Assembly: GCF_041146395.1 (NCBI RefSeq)
Contig: NC_090995.1
Span: 13,891,501-13,955,500 of the forward strand
DNA: 64,000 nt
Reading direction: 5' to 3'
Source of the DNA: Eulemur rufifrons
Taxonomy: Eukaryota; Chordata; Mammalia; Primates; Lemuridae
Both the position numbers and the translations under genes were made by a program. Shown here one piece after another: positions 12,115 to 23,911 of the stretch; the first letter of the stretch is position 1; every line of letters starts with the position of its first letter. The notes below the pieces were generated by a model, which saw only the letters and a program-made list of their open reading frames with translations, was not told where the DNA came from and did no database searches.

Positions 12115-12245
12115 CCTTGACTGGCTGGGTGCTTTGGGGCTGTCCCGGAATCTCTCTGGGTCTCAGTTTTGCCCAGTGAAATGTTAACGTAGTGCGCTGG
12201 ACTGGCTCAAAGTTCCTTTCCATCCCATGCTAATACTGTAGAGTC
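12115..12245 (+). repeat. MIR/MIR3-like SINE fragment
   Basis: 'gtgctttggggctgtcccggaatctctctgggtctcagttttgcccagtgaaatg' followed by 'ggactggctcaaagttcctttccatcccatgctaatactgtagagtctacga' resembles the MIR3-type 3' end (ggactagatgatctctaaggtcccttcc...). Confidence 0.5.
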
Positions 12246-12259
12246 TACGAACAGAGTGT

Positions 12260-14200
12260 TTTTAAATACAGTGTCCAACAAGGATATAAGTGGATTCCGT
12301 TGGGTCTTACCACGTGCTCCCAGCACTTCCGTGCATCCGAAGCCTGCCTCCCCGTGCCTCTCCTCTTCGCAAAGGCTTGGCTTGTGTCAGCATTTAGGAG
12401 GAACCGTTAACGCTCTGACTCTGTGTGACTTGAAGCTATGCTCTAGAGAGCACGGGGCGATGAGGCGGAGAGTGTGTTCTGCTAAGAGGCCGAGCCCCGG
12501 TGGGCTCCCAGCCGGGTGGCAGGTGGCACCTGGCCAGGAACAGAAAAGCAAAGAGCACGCGTGACTCACATGGTCACTCTGGGCACTGCTCCTGCAGTGT
12601 GTTGCTCCTCAGGTGCCCGGCGCAGAACAGGACACAGGGAGACAGAGGAGCAAGGGAACAGACATTTGTCCTATCACACTGGATTAGCTTTTCCCAAATG
12701 TAAGGTATTCGAAGACTGTTCGTGACTTTTTTTCTAGCCATCTCTGTATACCACCTCTTCTATTCCTTCAAGAATTTCTTCTATAAATCAATGCACTTTT
12801 TCAAACATAGTTTTGTCCTATGAAACAACAGCTAAGAAACGATGGGTTTTATGTTCTCCTTTCCTCAAATGTAAAAGAGAAACCCATGACAACTAAAATT
12901 AAATTTTCAGATGTGTGTGTTACTGCAGATGCTCTTGGGTAGCACTCGTGGCAGGTGAGTTTACCGCACTCGGGGGACCCTGGACTGGGTTGTCCCGCGG
13001 CGGACGCTGCCATCAGGAATCAGGGCTGCACTCCTGATACGGGCCAGGGGAGGTAATTTGCAAAGCCGAGGGTGGTAGAGACACGTGTGGGTGTGCCCAG
13101 ACACTGGGCTCCTTCCCTCTGTCTGCTCTCAGCGCCTCCACTCCAGCCAGACACGCCCGGATGCCAGGGCTGCTTCTCCTCCGTCTTCTGTCTGCTTGGC
13201 CTCCGTCCTGGGCCACTTCTGCTTCTGCACCTATGGCCACCTGGGGGCTGCCAACCTCAGCCTGGCGATGCCCACACATTTAGCCAACAGAGGCTAAATT
13301 TTGTTAATTCCCTGGAATGCTTGAAAAACTGGGCAGGGAAGTGTAAGTGATTCTAAACGCCCATCGAAGGCAAAGTAAATTAAAGCGCAGGGATGTGTCC
13401 ATTTAACATGCTTTAATTGGTGCCAGCACGAAGCCCAGCAACTGTGCACTTAACGCCCAGATCACACCAACAGCAAAGAGTGAGGAGACCGGCTTTCCAG
13501 ATGGGCCACTTCTAAAAACATCAAAAAGAACTTCTTAAAATTTTGAAAAGAAAATAAACACAACTGAACACGAGACGAGAAGAATTTGGAGAGAGACATT
13601 TTGACAACGTTGGTTTGATGTAACAACAGAAACACAGAGAGAGAGTATTCAGTCTGTCTGGGAAGGCAGCACTGGAGGTATCATTGTTCATTGTGTACGA
13701 AATGAAGGAAGTGAAGAAGAAAGGCCACAAGGACACAGAGCCTCGGGGTTTGGTGTACGCAGGTAGATTAAGAAAGTATAATTTGTGTTTACCTTGGCTG
13801 CAAGCGAAGGGATCTGAGACCACCAAAAGTCAGTCTGCAAAGCTTGGCTGCTTGGTTGGAGCAGCTTGCAGTGCCAGGAGGGAGTACGAATGTTGCCATG
13901 TTCAGCAACAGTGGGAGAAGAAAGCGAAAACGTCTTTCTATTCTGTAGCTCTTTCTTCTGCTTCTCCAGAAACTGCCTCCAATCAACGTACTCCCTTCCT
14001 CCCCACGGCCTGTTGATTCTGCCTCCTCCCCCATCACCGAGCATTTCCCTGCAAGCTTCTCCCCCGATTTCCCGCACGGTCCCCCTGTCTCCTCCCAGTT
14101 ACAGCTTGGGGACCCGCTCCAGGGGCCTTCCTCGACCCCAAGTCCTAGCGGGAAGACATGCTTACTAGTTCATCTCTCCCAGTAGACTTAAACGTATCGA
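12260..14200. other. Unassigned unique sequence
   Basis: No gene or repeat recognised. Several open frames of 80-129 codons occur on both strands (for example 13688-14077, minus) but overlap each other and show no domain. 13370-13470 is repeat-free and could be a conserved non-coding segment. Confidence 0.4.
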
Positions 14201-14220
14201 GTCTGCCTAGAGCAAATCCC

Positions 14221-14328
14221 CGTTACATAATAGGGGCTCAATTAATGCTTTTTCTAAAAGAGTAAAGTAAATGAATTGATGTCCACAGGGGAGACAGAAC
14301 TCAAAGGAACATGAGAGGTTTCCCATCG
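14221..14328 (+). repeat. Local duplication, copy A
   Basis: Aligns without gaps to 15402-15509 at a constant offset of 1181 bp. By hand count 15 of the first 106 bases differ (about 86% identity). The shared part includes TGATGTCCACAG/TCATGTCCACAG, GAGACAGAACTCAAAG and TGAGAGGTTTCCCAT. The first 30 bp also look like an L2/MIR-type tail. Confidence 0.85.
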
Positions 14329-15401
14329 CTGGATACACAGGGTAACATCTTTCTTGCTAGATGATAACACTACTAATACCTTTACCGCCCTCTCTGAATA
14401 AGTGAGCAGAACAAAGGCGATCATGAACTTTCAGCGAGCATGGCCCCCTGTCGCCCTTCCTCGTGCCGGTCCCTGTTGGTCTCTCATCAGCTGCATGAAT
14501 ATCCCTTTTCTTCCTCCCCTAGTGGCCTTTCTGGGGCTCCTGGCGTACCGTGCCAAGCACGATAGACGGCCTGTAATTACCCGGGATGAAATGAAGAAGG
14601 ATGGTTGAGCCCAGTCAGTGCTAGCGACTCACTGCCTGTGAGCTCCTCCCTCCGTGTCCACCTGAATAGTTAAATGCGCGCTCCTTTGTAAAGCACCTCA
14701 GCGCCCCGGCAAGCACTGGCGTCTGCATATCCATGGAGACAAAATAAAATGGAGTAGGAAAAATTACAGGTTTAGACAGGTGTCTGGTGATGGCCTAAAT
14801 GATCATCTTTGCAGAAAGCAAAAGGTTGACACAGGCCTTTCATACACCTCCAGGGACGTGAAATTCAGGTTCTAAATGAGAGGCAGCATTCCCTTCTGTA
14901 GCCTGGTTATTTGTTCTCGGGTGCGTGGGCGATGTCTGCAGGTGAAGTGGCTGCGGGCCCTGCACACTGGAGCGATTTAGGCTGGAAGATAAGTCACAGG
15001 CGTGATTTTAATAGGCAGTTGTGCCTGGCATTTTGAGTTTTCAGAGATTTACGCCCTTCTGTCTGCTAAACCAAGCCCGGGTGTTCTTCACTGCCCCTCT
15101 CAAAGCCAGCTGGGCACAGCTGATGGCAGTCTGTCAGCGGTGAGAGGAACTTTCATATCCGTGACCCCAGCGTGTGGCAGGTCCCCCTGTCATCATTGAG
15201 ATGACCAGTCCCGATCTACACTTTTACTGTGTGATCATAGTATCTCTGCCAGGGGAGAGTGTCTCGGGCACCCTCGTCACTCCTTCCAAAGGCTTCCAGA
15301 ACAATGCGAACGAGTCTTCACTATTATAGTTATTCCTTATCTCCTTGGCCACTGAAAATGGCCATTTTGGAGGGCTGAGTATTTATTAATGGTCTCTTCT
15401 C

Positions 15402-15509
15402 TGTTATGTAATAAGGACTCAATAAGTGCTTTTTCTGAAAGAGTGAAATAAATGAATTCATGTCCACAGACGAGACAGAACTCAAAGCAACCTGAGAGGT
15501 TTCCCATTG
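15402..15509 (+). repeat. Local duplication, copy B
   Basis: Partner of 14221-14328, same orientation, ungapped, about 86% identical. Sequence on both sides of the two copies does not match, so only about 108 bp is shared. Confidence 0.85.
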
Positions 15510-15849
15510 TTTGGGAATTAAATGGCAACTCTCCGTTGAATAAAATAGCAACCAATTCCCTGTTAAATAGCAACGTTTGTAACTGGTAATAATTTAGAAC
15601 CTTGAGGCTACAAAAGATATATAGATTCAATTTTTTTTAAAGGCTCAAAAGTATTAACTCTCCCTCCTATTTTACTTAGCATGGAACTTTGTATCTGTCG
15701 ATTCTTTTTTAAATTCCACTGAGAAGTTCAGAAGGGTTTGTGCATATTGTCACATATTATGTTCACTTAAATCTCGGGAATATTGGTTCAAAATATTTTA
15801 TCTACACGAAAGTCATTAAGAAAACCTATGTCAATTATTTTCAGTACAG

Positions 15850-16045
15850 TCTCTGAAACATGGTATCTCAAAGCATGGACCCATCTTCTTGCATCTTACC
15901 TGGAGAGCTTGCTGAAGAGGGAGATTCCTGTGCCTCACGCTAGATGTTCTGAGTCAAATATCTAGTGGGTGGGACCTAGGAATCTTCATATTTAGCAGGT
16001 TCCCAGATGACACTGGTGTACTTTGTAGAATAAGGACCATAAATT
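15850..16045 (+). mobile_element. MER5A-like hAT-Charlie fragment
   Basis: 'atggtatctcaaagcatggaccc...cttgcatcttacctggagagcttgctgaa...gattcctgtgcctcacgc' and 'ggtgggacctaggaatcttcatatttagcaggttcccagatgacactggtgtac' follow the MER5A order. Confidence 0.6.
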
Positions 16046-16429
16046 TAGAGCATTAAAAACATAAGTAAAATGCACGAAACATCCTGTCATTTCTCTTTAA
16101 ACACGATGGAAACAGAGCTTTCGCCACTGCTGCTGTGAGCTGATAAAGTGTGTCATTGGGCGGCCACGTAAGTGGGTGACATGGCAGAACCTGGGCTGTG
16201 GGGCCAGAAGTTTGGGGTGAGCCCCCCAAAATTGGTAACTTCATGAATCAACAGCAGAATGTCTTACAAGTGAACATTTTATACTGTACAGGAAATGCCC
16301 CGTGGTACAACAGTCCGACTCAATAATACAGGTGGGATTGAAGACGTAAGTTTCCTGGGTCCCACGTGCTGTGACCTTTCTCCTCGTGATGTGTGTAGAT
16401 TAGGCGATATAAGGACAAGGATTTCTCAG

Positions 16430-16690
16430 GCCCATTTGTTCATTCATTCAACAGGTAGTTACTGGTCACTTACTTTGTCTCAGGCGCTATGCTAGATTCT
16501 GGGAATACAGATGGGAACAAGACAGATGGGGTCCCTGTCCTTATGGGGCTCCCAGCAGCACGAGGACGAAGACACTGAATAGACCATCTTCGAATCACAG
16601 AGTAAGCAGGTAGTGGCCGCTCGTGGTAGAGGCTATGAAGGAAAACCACATGGAGCCAAGAGAGCAGGACAGCAGGACCTCACGTGCACC
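16430..16690 (-). repeat. L2 LINE 3' end, antisense
   Basis: Starts 'ttcattcattcaacaggtagttactggtcac' and continues 'caggcgctatgctagattctgggaatacagatgggaacaagacagatggggtccctgtccttatggggctc', the reverse complement of the L2 3' end. Confidence 0.8.
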
Positions 16691-16784
16691 AAGACAGAAC
16701 GTTTAAGTTCACGGTGCGCTGACAGCTCAGCAGAACAAACTGGGTGCCTCTCCTACATCTCCTTGTTTGATACGTTATAAATAT

Positions 16785-16975
16785 CACCAAAATAATAGCT
16801 ACCATTATTGAGTGCTAAGTACCTGTCACGGTGCTGTGGTAGGTTTTGACAAATGTCTTCTCATTTACCTTTCACAATGAGCTTACAAGGCTCCCGGAGC
16901 TATCGAATGCTGGGATTCAAGTTCTGGCCTCTCCAATCTCAGTGCCTGTCTTCTATCCACTGCACTGCGTTAGAC
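16785..16975 (-). repeat. MIR SINE
   Basis: 'taccattattgagtgctaagtacctgtcacggtgctgtgg...tcttctcatttacctttcacaatgag...gaatgctgggattcaagttctggcctctccaatctcagtgcctgtcttctatcc' is antisense MIR. Confidence 0.75.
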
Positions 16976-16984
16976 ACCAGAGAT

Positions 16985-17170
16985 TCGTACAGAATTCAAG
17001 CCGGATGACACATTAGAAGTCATCTACGCCACTACTCAACTCCACGTTTTATAGGTGAGAAAACAGGGATACCAGGATTCATTCCAAATGAGCTGATTCC
17101 ACAGCTGGGTCGAGAACTCAGGTCTTGAGCCCCAGTCCCAAGCTTTTCTTACATGACCTTGTTGTCTCTG
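16985..17170 (-). repeat. Ancient MIR/L2-type fragment (family uncertain)
   Basis: 'cacattagaagtcatctacgccactactcaactccacgttttataggtgagaaaacagg...cacagctgggtcgagaactcaggtc' has the 'catctagtccaa...cattttacagatgaggaaact' texture of old mammalian repeats. Confidence 0.45.
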
Positions 17171-17559
17171 TACATGATAATTATTTGTGCCCTGCTGGGA
17201 ACTGAGCATGATTGATTGTCTAGCTGGTTTAGGCTGTTAGAAATCATTCCCTGTTATCAAAGTTTTCACTCTACTGTTCTTATATATCATTGTCTTTTTA
17301 GTCTCCTTTTAAATATTCAAAATCCACCGTATGATTATTAATAGTAATGTGCTGTCCTTTGTGTGCAATTGATACATTGTTGGCACACCTTTGTAAGTAA
17401 TATTCTTCTCAGTTGTATTTTCAGTAGTGGAAAGTGTTTGTTTTTTTCTCCTGTTCACCCCAGCGTACAGTCATTCCAAGTGCAGTGGCCGGGTGCCTGG
17501 GACCCGGATTAGCAGGATAAACATGGGACCTCTTCCTAGAGAATTAATTTAGTCAATGG

Positions 17560-17705
17560 CAAGTTTTTTTTAACCCTTCAACATTACAGCAAACATAAAT
17601 ATATTATGAGGTAGGATGCAAATTAAAATAAAAGTTTTAAGCTGAATAGAAGTCTTCAAAGAAATTATGCGCATGCAAGAGAATTCTTCAGATTAATAGC
17701 CTTAA
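17560..17705. promoter_or_regulatory. Candidate conserved non-coding element (inferred)
   Basis: Repeat-free, A/T-rich and motif-dense. It contains an octamer ATGCAAAT at 17616-17623 (a POU-factor site by known consensus) followed by AAATTAAAATAAAAG, and a palindromic TATGCGCATGCA. No conservation data are available, so this is inference. Confidence 0.25.
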
Positions 17706-17854
17706 AAGCGTACCTGTCTCCTTCCCCTCCAGCAGGTGCACACGCCCACGCGCCCACCCGCGCGCATTCACTCCTCTCTGCCACGAGAGAAAAGGTGCCC
17801 TAGGTTCATTGCATTCTCAAGCCTTGGTCTATTCCTAAAAGTGTCACGTAGAGG

Positions 17855-18080
17855 GAAAATCTTGGGCTTTGGAATCCGTAAGATGTGAATTTGCGTCTTG
17901 AAACCAAAATTCTCTACCTGTGTGACTTCTACACTCTGAACCTCAGGTTCTTCCGTTGTGTAATGGAGATGTTACCGTATACACCGGAAGCCTACTCGGA
18001 TGATTAAATGAGATGCCTGTGAAGTGCCAGGTACAGTGTTGGGACATAGAAGGCACTCCAGAAGTGACAGTTGATTATGA
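17855..18080 (+). repeat. MIR SINE, near full length
   Basis: 'cttgggctttggaatccgtaagatgtgaatttgcgtc...ctctacctgtgtgacttctacactctgaacctcaggttcttccgttgtgtaatggag...gatgattaaatgagat...gtgccaggtacagtg...catagaaggcactccagaa' covers most of the MIR core. Confidence 0.85.
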
Positions 18081-18227
18081 TCACATACATTGTCATTACA
18101 TATTTGTCAGGTGACAGGCAGAGGGTGGGGGCATGGAGTGTGGCCAGGGACAAGAAAGCTACTGGCCCGAGCAGGGTTGGCACCATGTCTTGGCTTCTGG
18201 AGTATTGAAATAAGATGTAAGAGTGAA

Positions 18228-18855
18228 GGACACACACATACACACGTGCACACACACACATACATGCATGTGCCACAATCACACATGCATGCACAGACAT
18301 GTCATATACACATGCACACACACACATGTGCCACAATCACACACGCATGCATGCACACATGCACAGACACATCACATATACACACTTGCACATATACACA
18401 CGTGTGCGTGCACACTCACGCACACATACATGCATGTGCCACAATGACACACACATGAAGACACACACAGACACATCACATACATGCACACACGCATGTG
18501 TTGCAATCATACATGCACATACATGTCACATACACACTTGCACACATACACATGTGTGCGTCCACACTCACACTCGCACACATACATGCATGTGCCACAA
18601 TGACACACACATGCAGGCACACACACAGAGACACATCACATACACGCACATGCATGTGTTGCAATCATACATGCACATACATGTCACATATACACCTGCA
18701 CACATACGTGTGCATGCACACTCATGCACACATGCATGTGCCACAATGACACATGCATGCAGACACACACAGACACATCACATACATGCACATACACACA
18801 TGCATGTGTCACAATCATACATGCACATACATGTCACATGTAAACACATGCCCAC
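18228..18855. repeat. CA-rich minisatellite with about 150-bp higher-order period
   Basis: A long run of CACA, ACATGCA and ACATACATG words. Marker words recur in order. GCCACAATGACAC-type blocks start at 18438, 18594 and 18740 (spacing 156 and 146). GCAATCATAC-type blocks start at 18503, 18661 and 18810 (spacing 158 and 149). It is thus about three copies of a roughly 150-bp composite unit, after a less regular lead-in. The array has almost no stops in one + frame (211 codons, 18299-18934) and long antisense frames, which come from composition and are not a gene. Confidence 0.92.
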
Positions 18856-18859
18856 ACTC

Positions 18860-20750
18860 GCATGCCTGCACTTGTGGGAAGAGGGGAAGCAAACAGCAGG
18901 TGGGAAAGATTGGATCACGGGGGAAGAGGCTTGAGAAGCTTGATGCTTTGAGACGTGCGGAGCATGAATCAAACTGTCATGACAAGACCCGGAGTCACCG
19001 TTCCACCCTGTCGCTCCCCCTCAATCGCTAGTTTATATATAAACAGTCAAGATAAGAATTGGGTATGCTATTTTCTCTCACAGACATTTTATCTCTAGTC
19101 TTGTATTTCTTCTCAAAACAACGGCTGACAGACTGATATTATTTCTAATGTTGGGATCGAAAAATACACCGGACCAGAATTTTTGGGGACTCTCGGATTT
19201 TGCCCTAAATTTGAACTTTATTTTCCAGTTTGTTTGGCCACTTCCTGTTTCCAAGGCCAAGAGCTTTAAAAAGATCAGAAAATAATTATCACACAATATT
19301 AAGCTCAGAGGAAACATGCCTTTATGAGTCAAGTGCTAATTCATCAGAATTACGTCTCAAAATATCTTCAGAAGGCTATATATAAGTTTATGGGCAAAAA
19401 CATTTGGATTCGGTTCATCCAAGCTGTGGAAACTACCGTCCGTGGCCGAAACCAGCCAGCAAATTCCCACACTCTTTGTGCGTGTTTGTGAGACCCCCCG
19501 CCCCCGGGCATGGGGCCCAAACAGCAGTGCCCTGTGGATGCCCTTCGGGCTGCCGCTTCCAGGGGAGAGTGGAAGAGAGGCCCATTGCTCTGCAGATCAG
19601 AAGAGGATGGAGCTTGGCCGCAGGCCCAGGGAGGTGGGCGGAACGAATTCCAAACCCTCCCCCAGAGAAGACACTCCAGCACCCACCTCTGTTGGGCTGC
19701 ACCTGCAGCCACGGCCCTGACTCTCACCGCACGTTGGCCCTAAGAAGACAAGGCCCCCGTGTCACCTTCTCTAGCTATGGACAAGACAACGTCACGGTCT
19801 CCGTCTTCAAACCGGCAACAACTCCGTGTGTTTCTTGGTTGCAACTGTAAGGAGTTTTAACACCTTTATAGTTCTAAAATGTAGTGTAATGTTATTTTAA
19901 AAAATAAAAGTATCTAAGAGAAATAAGAATCTCCCTGAACCACATTCCCTCATGTCTCTGTCATCCTTCCCGCTCAGATACACTTCTCAGGGCCTCTCCT
20001 CATTATGCCTTTTGGGGACATTCAGAGACACCTGTCCCTTTAAGGAAGTGGAACCGGGCGGAGGTGACAGAGGTCTCAGAAATGCTTGCGCTTTTTTTTT
20101 TTTTTTTCCCTCTCTCCTGACAAACATCTCTGCGGGTTGCATCACACCTGGGTCTGCCGTGTACCTGGCTGGCCTGCCTGGGAGAGGAGACCCTGGTCAT
20201 GTCAACGGTGGGTGACTAAGGCGCGTGCTGACAGCTGTGACCAAAGACAGGGGTGGCCTGCACCTGTCACAGGCAATTGTCAGGACTGAAGGCTCAGGCC
20301 CAGTGACTCAGGCTTGCTTCAGAGAGAAGTCGTGAGGCAGGGAGCCCTTGGGAGCTTACTCTGCTTCGTGGCCCCAAGATAAGGTGAGCAGAGAAGGTTT
20401 GCAAAGAGCCCTGATGGCACCTGTGGAGCACTAGCTTCTAAAGAAACCGTGGGTGTTCGCTGTCACATACTAACGAGTTCAGATACATTTTCTTCTCTGC
20501 TGAACTGACTGTCGTTTTATAGACACGACCATTCTTAGGAACATTTGTTTTCATGATACGCACTTTCAGATGATACTTGTCGGTGCGGGGGGTCAACGCT
20601 GTGAGTCGACTGAGGTCAAGAGCACTCGGCACGTGCAGCGAATCATTGGTGTCTGTCTCCCTTTTAGCAGGAGAAAGTTGAGGATTGGAGGCCAAGTGCA
20701 GGAGTTCCTAAGACTCTTCCTAGGCAGGGGCCGTGGCCTAAAGAGTGTTA
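18860..20750. other. Unassigned sequence
   Basis: No gene or repeat recognised. A T run lies at about 20092-20107. 19400-19800 is G+C-rich with overlapping open frames of 77-148 codons on both strands, none with recognisable domains. Confidence 0.45.
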
Positions 20751-20759
20751 CATACAGAG

Positions 20760-20880
20760 TGTTTCCTCATTCAACACATGTTGACCGAGTGGGGCACCGT
20801 GATGGATGCTGGGAGGAAAACAGCAAATCCCTGACTCCATGGAGGCCAGAGATGAGCAGGGGAGGCACGTCAAATGTTTA
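20760..20880 (-). repeat. L2 LINE 3' end fragment, antisense
   Basis: 'tcctcattcaacacatgttgaccgagtggggcaccgtgatggatgctgggaggaaaacagcaaatccctgactccatggagg' matches the reverse complement of the L2 3' end. Confidence 0.6.
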
Positions 20881-20934
20881 CACTGGCAGCTGGAGCCCCG
20901 CGGCCTCCCAGGGGCCACCAGCTCAGTGAGAACC

Positions 20935-21110
20935 CTGTTTCTCAACTCGCTGTCAAGAGCGCCCTCAGAATCTGGCCACCGACTGGCATCACTGTCTCCC
21001 GGGGAGCTTGTGCACCACGCACATTTCTAGAACTTCCCCAGTCTTACAGAATACAAATCTCTGGCCTTTGAACAGGATTCCCAAAATACTTCTGATGCCA
21101 TAAATTCTGT
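20935..21110 (+). mobile_element. MER5A-like hAT-Charlie fragment (tentative)
   Basis: 'ctggccaccgactggcatcactgtctcccggggagcttgtgcaccacgcacatttctagaacttccccagtcttacagaatacaaatctctgg' and 'aacaggattcccaaaatacttctgatgcc' follow the order gagcttgttagaaatgca / cagac / cagaatcagaatctctgg / gattctgatgc. Confidence 0.5.
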
Positions 21111-21359
21111 CTTTGCGTATTTTAACTGCGATAAGGCTTAGCGGCGTTTCTGCAGGAGGCAACACGTGAACAGGCTTGTTGGTTTGAAGTGAAGCGAATA
21201 CTGGATTTGTGGTTTTCGGACACAACCTTAAAACGTCGGTGCCTTCAGTGAGAGCTTTGCTTCTGAGTCTGTGTTCTCCTCCCTCAGCCTAGCAAGGGGC
21301 TTGATGGGGCCACGTCCAGTCTCTGTGCTCACTTCTGTTGGCTTCTCTAATCGGTAATA

Positions 21360-21676
21360 AGTTACTCATAAGTAACGTTAAAACAGAAGCCACGGACAAG
21401 GAGAAGACATTTGTAATACTTACAAATAACGGATCAAGGGCTGTTGTTCAGAATATGTTTAAAAGGAATTCCTACAGATCACTAGTCAGTAGACAAATAA
21501 CCACATAAAAAATGGGCAAAGGATGTGAACAGGGAAGTCACAGAGAAGGAAATCTGAACCAGAAGGACCTCAATAATTTATTAGAAGGTGCAAATCGGAA
21601 CAATATGAGACATCTTTTATTGTCATCTGTCACACTGGTAAAAATTAAGAAGTCCGACAACGTCAAGAGTTGTCAA
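21360..21676 (+). repeat. L1M LINE ORF2 3' fragment (interrupted by Alu)
   Basis: Decayed L1 ORF2 tail: 'aaaatgggcaaaggatgtgaacagggaagtcacagagaaggaaatctgaac', 'catcttttattgtcatctgtcacactggtaaaaattaagaagtccgacaacgtcaagagttgtcaagg'. It breaks exactly where the Alu starts. Frames are broken, so it is inactive. Confidence 0.8.
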
Positions 21677-22024
21677 GGCCGGGCGCGGTGGCTCACGCCT
21701 GTAATCCTAGCACTCTGGGAGGCCGAGGTGGGCGGATTGTTTGAGCTCAGGAGTTCGAGACCAGCCTGAGCAAGAGCGAGACCCCATCTCTACTAAAAAT
21801 AGAAAGAAATTATATGGACAGCTAAAAATATATATAGAAAAAATTAGCCGGGCATGGTGGCGCATGCCTGTAGTCCCAGCTACTCGGGAGGCTGAGACAG
21901 GAGGATCGCTTGAGCTCAGGAGTCTGAGGTTGCTGTGAGCTAGGCTGACGCCACGGCACTCACTCTAGCCTGAGCAACAGAGTGAGACTCTGTCAAAAAA
22001 AAAAACAGAAACAAAAAACAAAAA
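21677..22024 (+). mobile_element. Lemur-type Alu SINE (full-length dimer)
   Basis: Begins GGCCGGGCGCGGTGGCTCAC, with an intact left-arm A and B box region. The centre has the unusual AGAAAGAAATTATATGGACA stretch plus an A/T-rich linker. The right arm has GCTAGGCTGACGCCACGGCA, then an impure A tail (22000-22024). It sits inside the L1M fragment. I know this Alu form from lemurs, not from apes or monkeys. No clear target duplication found. Confidence 0.96.
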
Positions 22025-22400
22025 GGAATTACATTGAATGAAAATAAAGAGAAGAATAAAACAGTATGAATTTTTTATATAAACAAAGCAACAGTATTAT
22101 ATATATTGTTTTGTGATGCATGTTTTAGATATAAAATTTCAAAGAATGAAATATAAAAGGACTTATACAAAATCTATGGGATTTGTGGTCTAAGAAGGTT
22201 AATGGGAAAGGGAAAAGTACCTTAAAAAGATGTTTAATTATGTCTGTCATTTAATTCCATAAAAACAAAATATTAAAACCTGGAAGATGTACAATCAAAT
22301 GTTAACAGTTATTATATCTGGATCATAGGAGTATGATCCAGTTTGTTATGTTTTTTTTTTTGTCATTTTCTATAACATTAATGTTTTTGAAAATTTAAAA
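22025..22400 (+). repeat. L1M 3'-UTR remnant (right of Alu)
   Basis: A/T-rich, CpG-free. It contains 'acagtattatatatattgttttgtgatgcatgttttagatataaa', 'caaatgttaacagttattatatctgg' and a T-rich end, which match old L1M 3' ends. A small hairpin, CTGGATCAT ... ATGATCCAG with a 6-nt loop, lies at 22318-22341. Confidence 0.55.
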
Positions 22401-23429
22401 ACATCCATTACTCATCATTGGCCAATATTGGCAGGAACTCTGTTGGCGTAGACGAGGGTAGTTGCTAAGCTGGAATGCAGTGGGCGATGCTGCTATACCT
22501 GCCGGCTGGAGGGTCTGGGGTTGGCCGGCAGTGTCGGAGGTCCCCAGAAGACTTTGAGAACTCACCATGGAGAGACACCCCAAGAATAGGAGCCTTGTTT
22601 GTAGTATAATTGTATTTGTTTCTAATGCTCTCAGCTACTGTTTATATAGACAGTGAAATTAACAGACAGAGACTCAGAGGATAAATAGCTCTCTTTCTTC
22701 TCCCCCACGCCCCCCTTCCCACCCCATACCGCCCGAGGTCTGGCAGCCACACTCGACTGCCTTACAGTTGGCTGCTCCTCTCGGTTTCTGTTTTATCTTC
22801 CTGTCTGGTCGGTGGCTGCCGTGGGCGTATGAAGGAGCCAAGGAAAGGAGGAAAGATCGAAAGAGAATGTAATTGACTCCTGATAAAGAAAGGCCGTCAC
22901 CTCTCGGTTCTTCATCCGAGAGACCAGGTTTCATAACCTGAAGGAAACATGATTTTAAACACAGAAGTACTGGAAATTTTGATTTCCAAGCACCTGAGCA
23001 CTTCTGTAGTGACCCTTCTGTTCCTGTAGCCTGTGTTCCAGAGATGCTGCACACACGTGTGTTGACACACAGACACGTGTGCTCACACACAGACACGTGT
23101 GCAAACTCCACTCCCGCCTCCTGCATTTTATACAGTGAAACTTCTGGCTTATCTGGGCAGCGTCCACACCTGCAAATAGAAACCAGTGTGTTCAAGACAG
23201 TAAGGAGAAGGTATCACATTCATTTTATAGTGTTTCTTCATATGTGCATTTAACTTCCAAGATCCAAGCGATGCAACTCAAAGAAACAGAGGGTTTAGTT
23301 ATTGTTATTTGTCTTGGCAAGCAATGTGTTGTCCAGAGACCTTTGGCTTTGGAATACCACGTAGGTTTTTCTCCTCTTGGAAAGAGGTGTTTGTGGATTC
23401 TGCCCCGTGAGGAATGAACTGCCTCGGTG

Positions 23430-23620
23430 TAGTGTAAAGCAGTGGTTTCGAGCAAATGTGGTCCCAGTACTGCCAGCTTCAGCACTACCTGGGAACCTGG
23501 AAGAAATGCACATACCTGGGCCCTTCCTCAGACCATTGCTGCTTGAAGGTGCAACAATCTGTGTTTTTGAACAAGCCCTGTAGGTGGCTGTGATGCACGT
23601 TGAAGTTTGGGAAACTGTTA
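23430..23620 (+). mobile_element. MER5A hAT-Charlie DNA element
   Basis: 'gcagtggtttcgagcaaatgtggtcccagtactgccagcttcagcactacctgggaacctggaagaaatgcac', 'tgggcccttcctcagacc', 'caatctgtgtttttgaacaagccctgtaggtggctgtgatgcacgttgaagtttgggaa' gives the MER5A order from end to end. Confidence 0.75.
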
Positions 23621-23911
23621 GAAAGAACCAGCACGAAACCAGACACCAGAAGAGAGAAATTCAGGTCTCGACTCATATACGTACCATCTGTGCCACTTAG
23701 TGCAAAAAACTTACTAGAAATACTTTACGTGGTGTAAGCCCAGCAGCTGTTTCCTGAATGAGTAATGTCTGTGAAAGTTCTGCAAACTATGAAGGACTGT
23801 ATAATTTAAGTTGTTATTAATGCTGTTATCTCATCCGGGGAGTGGTCTTGTTTGCTAAATCAGTTGCTCTGATTGAAGCCTCTACTCTGCGTTTGTTGCA
23901 ATCCGTGAAGA

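Noticed and set aside
14502..14608. Acceptor-like CTTCCTCCCCTAG followed by an open frame
   Set aside because: Only about 26 codons to TGA with no partner signal; not distinguishable from chance.
18299..18934. 211-codon open frame rich in His, Thr and Cys
   Set aside because: It is a translation of the CA-rich tandem repeat; similar long frames exist on the other strand and in other phases.
21741..21938. 65-codon frame, repeated nearly identically at 44883-45080
   Set aside because: Both are translations of the Alu element, not a gene family.
22674..23195. 173-codon minus-strand open frame
   Set aside because: No recognisable domain, low-information composition, overlaps other frames; expected by chance in a window this size.
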